This document shows positions 15,331 to 20,894 of a stretch of 20,894 bases of DNA, piece after piece. The position numbers were made by a program, and so were the translations under genes. The stretch is from RGIG3009 sp045595845 (GTDB lineage Bacteria > Bacillota > Clostridia > Oscillospirales > Acutalibacteraceae): assembly GCA_045595845.1 (NCBI GenBank), contig JAZOBF010000024.1, forward strand, positions 1-20,894, given 5' to 3'. Under the pieces are notes generated by a model. It was not told the DNA's origin. It made no database searches and saw only the letters and a program-made list of their open reading frames with translations. The number at the start of each line of letters is the position of its first letter. The stretch's first letter is position 1.

Positions 15331-16578
15331 TTACACCCTTCTTGCCCGGTTCAATTTGCGATCCGACAAATGTTCTGTATTCCGACGCGCCGCCAAACAC
15401 ACGCCAAACATGAAAAAGAGATACGGTTCTTGTATATAGGAACTGGATAGCATCAGTTTGACCAATGTCAAGCAAACAAACATCAGCAACAATAAAAATT
15501 GATCACGGCTTCCGCGTTGTCTGTAAAGTGCGGTGATCGGCAAACCTACTGCCGCAACACCGGCAATCGTACCGAACAACAAGCCGTAATGCATCCACAA
15601 TTCCACAAATAAATTGTGTGGATAAGCACTAAAATACACGCGGTCACCCATAAAGCCGTAACCCCACACAGGACTCTGCCAAATCAGTGACATTGCGCGA
15701 GGAATAATGCGCTCTCGACCGGTGGTATCCAGTATTTCGCCCTCAATATAAAAATCAAATAATCGTGTACTGAAGCCGATTTTGTCGAAGATTTCGGATA
15801 ACCATGTTGCTAAGTTGAGTGTTGCTTCACCGGACAGAACAAAAGCCACTACCGCCACGATGCCCAACGAGCACAACAACCTTTTCCACATGGAGTGTAT
15901 ACGCCAAACGGATATCAGCAAATACACGCTCAACAGAATGGTCATACACAAAATTGGGCCACGGGTACCGTATGTGAACATCGTCAGTGCTGCCAGTGTC
16001 GCAATCACCCAACACAGTGTTTTCTTTTTGTCGGCGGCATAATAAATCAGATACATGACGCTCGGCAACACAAGGTATGCTGAATACATACTATCTTCCA
16101 GCAATTCTCTTCCGATTGCCAATTGATACACTTGATATGAAAACATGGTAACTGTGCCGAGCAACGATGCCCAAAAAAGCATATTTTTATGCCGTTCATA
16201 ATCGTAGCATACACCCAAGAAAATCATGGGCAGTACAGCGGCCAGAATGTTCACCAGTTCCTCCTGGATATGCTCCGCATTTTGCGGATACAAAACGGTG
16301 GACAACAGAACCACCGCTACCGCAAGGAGATACAATAGCAACTCCACGGCACGAATGCGTTTGAGCATCCATGGCAGTGCCAAAACGATTAAAGCCACCA
16401 CCAAGAACGGATAGACCTCCGCAATCGGCACACCGATATACGGCACACGCCGAATGAACACCAGTGCGTATCCTACCACGGTCTTTTGTATCCATGTTAA
16501 CAACAACAATAAGCTAAATGCCGTTTCAGAGCCGATTTTCCATGTTGGTTTTTTGTTTTTTCTTTGCAAAAAATTCAT
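15331..16578 (-). CDS. O-antigen ligase/polymerase-like membrane protein (Wzy-like)
   Basis: A 415-residue polytopic protein with about 10-12 helices and one large extracytoplasmic loop (about 250-325). It would join exported repeat units into polymer on the outer face of the membrane. Supporting motifs of the Wzy_C/O-antigen-ligase fold are TYGTRGP (202-208), TTGRERI (285-291) and the loop end WGYGFMGDRVYFSAYPHN (305-322), leading into LFVELWMHYG (323-332). The 'G.G......HN...e....G' pattern is typical of the family. ATG 16578 has a GGGAGAAG site. A Gram-positive host would lack an O-antigen ligase substrate, and the operon has a flippase, so polymerase is the better call. The 53-base gap upstream is the largest inside the operon. 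Confidence 0.85.
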   Translation of the reverse strand: MNFLQRKNKKPTWKIGSETAFSLLLLLTWIQKTVVGYALVFIRRVPYIGVPIAEVYPFLVVALIVLALPWMLKRIRAVELLLYLLAVAVVLLSTVLYPQNAEHIQEELVNILAAVLPMIFLGVCYDYERHKNMLFWASLLGTVTMFSYQVYQLAIGRELLEDSMYSAYLVLPSVMYLIYYAADKKKTLCWVIATLAALTMFTYGTRGPILCMTILLSVYLLISVWRIHSMWKRLLCSLGIVAVVAFVLSGEATLNLATWLSEIFDKIGFSTRLFDFYIEGEILDTTGRERIIPRAMSLIWQSPVWGYGFMGDRVYFSAYPHNLFVELWMHYGLLFGTIAGVAAVGLPITALYRQRGSRDQFLLLLMFVCLTLVKLMLSSSYIQEPYLFFMFGVCLAARRNTEHLSDRKLNRARRV

Positions 16579-16631
16579 ACTCTTCTCCCAAGCACAGGCG
16601 AATTTTATAAGTTATTTATCGGACGAGTCAC

Positions 16632-17222
16632 CTAACATGTTCCGTTTTTTCGAATACATTTTGCAGGGTTACCGCCCCAGATTTCGTCATCACCAATATC
16701 TTTGGTAACCACCGAACCGGCGCCGATGATGGCGCGTTCACCAATCGTAACGCCCTTAAGAATAATCGAATGTGCCCCGATGAACGCATTTTTCTTGATG
16801 TGCACGGGTTTGGTGGTGGGAATATCCACCTTGGCTCCTTTGCCGCGCACCGTATGATCCAACGAATGGAAATCCGTATCGTAAATTTTCACACTGCCGC
16901 CGATGAGCACACCATCCTCAATCGTGACGGCATTTTGGCACACAATGGCACAGTTGGAGATGCCGACATGATCGCCGATCGTGAGTACACCGGGAGCCTT
17001 GGTGGCGATCATCGTATAATCCATGCCACCGATGGGGTTTGCCATCAGACAAGAATTGATACGCACCCCTTTGCCTATGCGAATGGTGCCGTCACCAAAC
17101 AACCGCAAGTGACCGCGAATGCGCACCGTATCGGCGCACTGCACATGTTTGCGTTTGAACTCAATAGCATTGAGTAATCGGTTCCACCATTTTTGGGGTA
17201 ATAAAAGCAAGCGATTCATCAC
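16632..17222 (-). CDS. Hexapeptide-repeat acyltransferase (maltose/galactoside acetyltransferase-like)
   Basis: A 196-residue left-handed beta-helix protein of the serine/galactoside O-acetyltransferase-like group. A basic helical N-terminus (1-30) is followed by hexapeptide turns from about residue 33 (VRIRGHLRLFGDGTIRIG). The ISNCAIVCQNAVTIEDGVLIGG segment and IYDTDFHSLD come next, the latter holding the likely catalytic histidine. The end is typical: HIKKNAFIGAHSIILKGVTIG, then GAGSVVTKDI and WGGNPAKCIRKN. It would acetylate a sugar hydroxyl or amino group of the repeat unit or its precursor. The start is GTG 17222 with the ATG at 17219 in tandem; GAGGGAAG upstream serves either. It follows the GT2 stop by two bases. 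Confidence 0.9.
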   Translation of the reverse strand: MMNRLLLLPQKWWNRLLNAIEFKRKHVQCADTVRIRGHLRLFGDGTIRIGKGVRINSCLMANPIGGMDYTMIATKAPGVLTIGDHVGISNCAIVCQNAVTIEDGVLIGGSVKIYDTDFHSLDHTVRGKGAKVDIPTTKPVHIKKNAFIGAHSIILKGVTIGERAIIGAGSVVTKDIGDDEIWGGNPAKCIRKNGTC

Positions 17223-17224
17223 GA

Positions 17225-18055
17225 TTACTTCCCTCGCTTAACAATTTTTTTAAATACACCGATTTTACCAAAATACCGTCGCATCTGATATCCAAAATGG
17301 CTCGGCAGAAATCTCAGCGGTGTAGACATAAACAAAAAGGTCATACGGTAAACGGGATTGGCAATAGACCGTTTACTGAACAACTTTTTAAGCGTCAACT
17401 TGGCAAGGTCGTTATCCCCCGTGGTACCGGGGTCAAAGGTGTATTGCAACTCTTCAAATGACCGCACCGGAAAACCTTTTCGCACCGCACGCATCGTCCA
17501 TTCGTAATCCGATGCGTAATGCGGCAACAAAACGGGGTGAAACCCACCCGTTTTTTTGAGCACTTTACCCGCGAAGAACAAGCTGCGCGTGGAGGCGCAA
17601 TTGCTGCTATCTGTCGGTTGCAATCTGCCGACAATTGCACCTTTTTGGAAATCCCAGTGCACCGCGCCGTCGACCTGTTTGCCGGTATGCACATTGATGC
17701 CGCAACCGGTAATCAGCGAATCCGGATGTTGTGCCACCAACGCAACAGCCGTCTCCAAATAATCACTTTTAAACTGTGTGTCGTCGTTGGCGAACATGAC
17801 AACATCATTGTCCTGTATCCGATCACGCAACCATTTGTATGCCATGTGCAGGGCACCGCCCCACCACAAGTTTCCGTCGCCCGTTAAAACGACCGCGTTC
17901 GGCATCTTCGATTTGACCATCTCGGCGGTGCCGTCGGTAGACCCGTCGTCCACCAGTACCAGCGTGAAATCCTGCAAGGTTTGTTCCGCCAACCGGTTGA
18001 CAAACGCTTCGGTTATTGTATAGCGGTCATGCACCGCGGTTGTAATATACAGCAT
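17225..18055 (-). CDS. Glycosyltransferase family 2
   Basis: A 276-residue GT-A inverting glycosyltransferase, presumably adding a sugar to the lipid-linked repeat unit. Motifs in order are VLVDDGSTDGT (33-43), GDGNLWWGGAL (59-69), the metal-binding FANDD (88-92) and SDYEWTMRAVRKG (182-194) at the acceptor/catalytic-base position. The GNLWWGGA form resembles the rhamnosyltransferase-like branch of GT2, but this does not fix the donor. The C-terminal basic, hydrophobic stretch (about 230-276) may touch the membrane. ATG 18055 has a TGGAGA site and starts one base after the dehydrogenase stop. Confidence 0.9.
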   Translation of the reverse strand: MLYITTAVHDRYTITEAFVNRLAEQTLQDFTLVLVDDGSTDGTAEMVKSKMPNAVVLTGDGNLWWGGALHMAYKWLRDRIQDNDVVMFANDDTQFKSDYLETAVALVAQHPDSLITGCGINVHTGKQVDGAVHWDFQKGAIVGRLQPTDSSNCASTRSLFFAGKVLKKTGGFHPVLLPHYASDYEWTMRAVRKGFPVRSFEELQYTFDPGTTGDNDLAKLTLKKLFSKRSIANPVYRMTFLFMSTPLRFLPSHFGYQMRRYFGKIGVFKKIVKRGK

Positions 18056-18056
18056 C

Positions 18057-19379
18057 TTACAATCTCCAGAACCGCATACCTGACGCTTTCAAATCCGAAA
18101 CGGCATATAAGCCCTTGACATCAATGAGCACTTTTTCCGCGTCCGCGCCGTTGCGATACAATGTTTTGAGTTGTTCCAGCGTCATCGCCTTAAATTCGTT
18201 GTGCGCCACGGCAACAATCAGGCAATCTACATCTTGTAAGTCCGCCATCGGCGTGAGTGTGACACCGTATTCGTGCATGGCGTCGCGCTCAGATGCCCAC
18301 GGATCCACCACCACGGGTTCAATACCGTATTCTCTCAGGCGCACGATGACATCATTGACTTTGCTGTTGCGGGTATCGGGACAGTTTTCTTTAAAAGTGA
18401 GCCCCAAAATACCGACTTTTGCCTTTTTGGGAGACAATCCCGCCAAAATCATCTGCTTGATGGTGGCATCCGCCACAAAGGCACCCATGCCGTCGTTGAC
18501 GATGCGGCCGTTTAAGATGATCTGGCTGTGATAACCGAGTTTTTCGGCTTCGTAGGTGAAATAATACGGATCCACACCAATGCAGTGACCGCCCACCAAA
18601 CCGGGGCGGAACCCAAGGGCATTCCATTTGGTGTTCATGCCGTCCACGACCTCGTTGGTATCAATACCCATGCGGTCAAACACCATGGCGAGTTCGTTCA
18701 TAAACGCAATGTTGATATCGCGCTGACTGTTTTCCACCACTTTAATGGCTTCGGCGGTTTTGATGGTGGATACGGGGTATGTACCGACTTCGATCACCAG
18801 ATCATACACTTTTTTGATTTGTTCACAGGATTCGGCATCCATACCGGACACGATCTTGTGAATGTTTTCCAGACGATGAACGCGGTCTCCGGGATTGATG
18901 CGTTCGGGGGAATACCCGACTTTGAAATCCACACCGCAGGTAAGACCGGATTCTTTTTCCAAGATCGGCACGCATACATCCTCCGTGACACCGGGGTACA
19001 CGGTGGATTCGTACACCACGATAGCACCCTTTTTGAGGTGACGGCCCACGACGGTACTGGCACCGATAACCGGTGTCAAATCGGGGGTGTGGTCGGTGTT
19101 TACAGGTGTCGGCACGGCGACCACATGGAACAGCACCTCGTCCAATTCGGCTTCGTCTGCCGTGAAATTCACGGTGCTGGATTTCACCGCTTCCGGGCCC
19201 ACTTCGTTGGTGGGGTCTTCCCCGGCTTTGTACAGATCCACCTTGGCGCGGTTGACATCAAAGCCGGTCACTCGAATTCCTTTTTGTGCAAATGCAATGG
19301 CAAGGGGCATGCCCACATAACCCAAGCCGACTACGCTGAGAACTGCTTTTTGGTTTACCAATTCTTCATACAATGCCAT
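18057..19379 (-). CDS. UDP-N-acetylhexosamine 6-dehydrogenase (WbpA/TviB-type nucleotide sugar dehydrogenase)
   Basis: A 440-residue NAD-dependent enzyme that oxidises C6 of a UDP-N-acetylhexosamine to the uronic acid. Visible are the Rossmann motif VVGLGYVGMPLA (16-27), VAVPTPV (87-93), YESTVYPGVTED (123-134), GYSPERINPGD (155-165), HRLENIHKIVSG (168-179), KVVENSQRDINIAFMNE (213-229) and LVGGHCIGVDPYY (261-273) with catalytic C266. The SPERINPGD and HKIVSG forms place it with WbpA, WbpO and TviB (UDP-GlcNAc or UDP-GalNAc dehydrogenases) and apart from the WecC-type enzyme in the same operon. ATG 19379 has a TGGAGGAA site and follows the GT4 stop by three bases. Whether the substrate is GlcNAc or GalNAc cannot be decided. 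Confidence 0.9.
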   Translation of the reverse strand: MALYEELVNQKAVLSVVGLGYVGMPLAIAFAQKGIRVTGFDVNRAKVDLYKAGEDPTNEVGPEAVKSSTVNFTADEAELDEVLFHVVAVPTPVNTDHTPDLTPVIGASTVVGRHLKKGAIVVYESTVYPGVTEDVCVPILEKESGLTCGVDFKVGYSPERINPGDRVHRLENIHKIVSGMDAESCEQIKKVYDLVIEVGTYPVSTIKTAEAIKVVENSQRDINIAFMNELAMVFDRMGIDTNEVVDGMNTKWNALGFRPGLVGGHCIGVDPYYFTYEAEKLGYHSQIILNGRIVNDGMGAFVADATIKQMILAGLSPKKAKVGILGLTFKENCPDTRNSKVNDVIVRLREYGIEPVVVDPWASERDAMHEYGVTLTPMADLQDVDCLIVAVAHNEFKAMTLEQLKTLYRNGADAEKVLIDVKGLYAVSDLKASGMRFWRL

Positions 19380-19382
19380 GTT

Positions 19383-20528
19383 TTATTCCTCCAACGCCCG
19401 TTTGGCAATTTGTTCATAGGAAAATACGGCCATACCTTTTTCGACCGCTACCTGCCGCATCGAGGCAAGTTGTGTTTTGGCAGATGCCAAAACCGTTTGA
19501 TACGCCTTGGTGGTGTCTTCTTCAAAGTACACACAGTTGCCGCCGAGATCGATGTGGTCAAATCCATTCAGTTTGCGAAACACACACGGTTTTCCCATAG
19601 CAACCGCTTGTTCCCACAAAACAGAATGCAAGCCGGGGAATGCCACCAAATCCGCTACGGCGAACTCGTTGTAAATATCACTTGATTGTTTCCAACCGAT
19701 ATACTGCACACGATCGGACAGCAAACTGTTAAACCGTTCTTGCAACGCAGAATTCACACTGCCGAACACCAGCAGTTTTGCGCTTGCATCGTCCCATTCG
19801 TTGACCGCCTGCATGAGGCGCAACACTTGCGGCTTGTTATGATCGATCTTGCCGCCGGTCACGACAACAAAATCATCGTCTGACAGGCCGTATTCCTTGC
19901 GCTTTTGAAGCCGTACGGTAGAGTCATTGGCCGCCTTCACACAGTCATCATCCGCTCCCATGACCAACAGCTCGACTTTATGCTTTGGCAAGCCGTACAT
20001 GTCCGTTAGAAAATCCACGCGGGCGGGAAGCACACCGTAAAATTTACGAACATACGGGTTTAAGCGTTTAGCATAATACCGCCAGATAATACGGTGCAAA
20101 ATATGTTTTGATGCCCAATTATGGGCACTGTTCACTAAATCCGAATGATTATCACCGTACACCACCGTGTCAGGATGCTGCTTACAGTAGCGAATCACCT
20201 CAGTGACATCCGCCGATTGGATGCCATGAAGAAAAATGCATTCCGGAGCGATGCGCTCCAGTTCCTCGCGTAATCCCTCATACCGATTCAACCGACGGGA
20301 CAATTTGCCCTTCCTGTATGCAAGACGCGTGACAGGGATGCCGTACTCATTCACATAGCTGTCCGGTTTCGGCAACATCTTGCCTTTGCCGTTTTCATCA
20401 AAGGTGAAAAGCGATGCCACGATTTCAACCTCGTGGCCCTGTACCTTGTGGTACTTTGGCAGATAGTTTTCTTGGTACGAATAGTTGTCAATATAAAAAT
20501 TCGCCAACATTAGATGTAAAACTCTCAT
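19383..20528 (-). CDS. Glycosyltransferase family 4-like protein
   Basis: A 381-residue GT-B protein. The N-terminus MRVLHLMLANFYIDNYSYQENYLPKY resembles acceptor-binding domains of GT4 enzymes. The segments YGDNHSDLVNSAHN (124-137), VVTGGKIDHNK (222-232), LLVFGS (252-257) and PGLHSVLWEQAVAMGKPCV (298-316, with E306) mark the C-terminal donor domain. The match to classical GT4 is looser than for the other two GT4 proteins in the operon, so its donor and even its acceptor are open. ATG 20528 has a strong TGGAGGAAA site and overlaps the upstream remnant by the four bases ATGA. It is the first apparently intact gene of the operon within the window. Confidence 0.85.
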   Translation of the reverse strand: MRVLHLMLANFYIDNYSYQENYLPKYHKVQGHEVEIVASLFTFDENGKGKMLPKPDSYVNEYGIPVTRLAYRKGKLSRRLNRYEGLREELERIAPECIFLHGIQSADVTEVIRYCKQHPDTVVYGDNHSDLVNSAHNWASKHILHRIIWRYYAKRLNPYVRKFYGVLPARVDFLTDMYGLPKHKVELLVMGADDDCVKAANDSTVRLQKRKEYGLSDDDFVVVTGGKIDHNKPQVLRLMQAVNEWDDASAKLLVFGSVNSALQERFNSLLSDRVQYIGWKQSSDIYNEFAVADLVAFPGLHSVLWEQAVAMGKPCVFRKLNGFDHIDLGGNCVYFEEDTTKAYQTVLASAKTQLASMRQVAVEKGMAVFSYEQIAKRALEE

Positions 20529-20743
20529 TTGCTTTCCTCCAACAATCGTTGCGGATTACAAAATTTATCACCGTTTCGTTTTAGTTTCTCGTCATCCCAA
20601 CCCCACCACTGAAGAGCCTGCATTTGAGCGATCGTTTCATCGTCAAACCGATAACGGATTACTCGGGCGGGAACACCTGCAACGATCGCAAGACCCGATC
20701 GCCCGCTTATGAAACTTTTTATGGATTCCCATACTGTGGACAT
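20525..20743 (-). pseudogene. Truncated CatB-type acetyltransferase remnant, 72 aa
   Basis: From about residue 19 the product reads as the C-terminal end of a CatB/VatD-type acetyltransferase: IVAGVPARVIRYRFDDE, then LQWWGWDDEKLKRN. It lines up with the last ~45 residues of the intact acetyltransferase at 14660-15325. The whole hexapeptide domain and catalytic histidine are missing; only 18 residues (starting MSTVWESIKSF) precede the match. No hexapeptide repeats appear in the two open upstream frames I read, so an in-frame deletion or rearrangement is more likely than a frameshift. The ribosome binding site is excellent (AAAGGAG at 20752-20758, eight bases from ATG 20743), and the gene overlaps the next by ATGA. 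It may therefore still be translated and coupled. An in-frame start at 20767 lacks a clear site. Confidence 0.7.
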
Positions 20744-20788
20744 GGTTTCCTCTCCTTTGTTTGGCATTCCTATGTGTGAATTCGTGAC

Positions 20789-20893
20789 TTACACCTTAAC
20801 CACAACTGACGCACTCGAACCCGATTTATTTTGGGGAAATGATGTGTCTGCTGCGTTAAAATACTCGTAAATCCGAAAGGATTTACTGTGTTT
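20789..20893 (-). CDS. Possible 3' end of an upstream minus-strand gene (34 codons)
   Basis: A frame open from the window edge runs 34 codons to TAA at 20789-20791, reading FRIYEYFNAADTSFPQ in its middle and ending ASVVVKV. It would be the preceding gene of the same operon. A second frame is also open across this stretch, I recognise no family, and the length is too short to rely on. Confidence 0.25.
   Translation of the reverse strand, partial: KHSKSFRIYEYFNAADTSFPQNKSGSSASVVVKV
20867..20886. other. Perfect hairpin with GAAA tetraloop at the right edge
   Basis: GTAAATCC, loop GAAA (plus strand), GGATTTAC form an eight-bp perfect stem, followed on the plus strand by TGTGTTTT up to the window edge. 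It could be a weak plus-strand terminator for a gene beyond the edge, a leader element, or chance. The stem is AT-rich and no plus-strand gene leads into it within the window. Confidence 0.35.
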
Positions 20894-20894
20894 T

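Noticed and set aside
14660..15475. Longer 271-residue version of the CatB-type acetyltransferase
   Set aside because: The extra 50 residues come from the polymerase gene read in another frame (145-base overlap). They match nothing in the family, and a good ribosome binding site supports ATG 15325.
16579..16631. Possible internal promoter in the 53-base gap upstream of the polymerase
   Set aside because: A TATAAA-like box is present on the minus strand, but I find no acceptable -35 at 16-18 bases. The AT-rich gap alone is not enough.
18528..19685. Long plus-strand open frame (385 codons) opposite the nucleotide sugar dehydrogenase
   Set aside because: It is antisense to a gene with intact catalytic motifs, has a His/Phe/Gly-rich composition typical of a reverse-strand shadow, runs into a second gene, and shows no recognisable domain.
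1..20894. CRISPR arrays, tRNA/rRNA genes, insertion sequences, prophage or defence genes
   Set aside because: I read the window for direct repeats, cloverleaf-like tails and transposase or nuclease motifs and found none that could be supported.

Overview
The window looks like chromosomal DNA from a low-to-medium GC Gram-positive bacterium, most likely a gut-type clostridial member of the Bacillota. This rests on strong AGGAGG-like ribosome binding sites before nearly every gene, some GTG starts, a clostridial-style phosphodiester glycosidase tail, and protein sequences that read like Clostridia/Oscillospiraceae. It is an inference; there is no rRNA or other marker gene. No tRNA, rRNA, CRISPR array, transposase or integrase is visible.

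Left flank (1-1290, plus strand): the 3' end of a phosphodiester glycosidase (NAGPA-type) gene, a 64-residue two-helix membrane protein, and a LysR-type regulator. These face a two-gene minus-strand unit (1289-2956) encoding a TRAP-like large permease and a 96-residue membrane protein. A bidirectional terminator (1254-1290) separates the converging units. The permease unit has its own near-consensus promoter (3019-3047), directly abutting the terminator (3050-3087) of the next operon.

Main region (3091-20767, minus strand, transcribed right to left): a compact run of 15 genes with gaps of mostly 1-16 bases, or small overlaps, and no strong internal terminator. It encodes a Wzx/Wzy-dependent surface polysaccharide. 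In transcription order: a truncated acetyltransferase remnant, a GT4 glycosyltransferase, a UDP-N-acetylhexosamine 6-dehydrogenase (WbpA/TviB type), a GT2 glycosyltransferase, a hexapeptide acyltransferase, a Wzy-like polymerase, a CatB/VatD-type acetyltransferase, a GT4 glycosyltransferase, a Wzx-like flippase, a polysaccharide pyruvyl transferase, UDP-ManNAc dehydrogenase (WecC), UDP-GlcNAc 2-epimerase (WecB), an NTP_transf_5 nucleotidyltransferase-like protein, a WbuB-like GT4 glycosyltransferase, and a bifunctional fucokinase/GDP-fucose pyrophosphorylase (Fkp type).

Taken together: WecB and WecC would make UDP-ManNAcA, the second dehydrogenase would make a second uronic acid precursor (UDP-GlcNAcA or UDP-GalNAcA), and Fkp would turn scavenged L-fucose into GDP-L-fucose. 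Four glycosyltransferases would assemble a repeat unit carrying acetyl and pyruvyl groups, which Wzx would export and Wzy polymerise. The predicted product is a strongly acidic, probably fucosylated capsule or wall-linked polysaccharide. The initiating sugar-phosphate transferase, chain-length control and attachment genes are not in the window and probably lie beyond the right edge.
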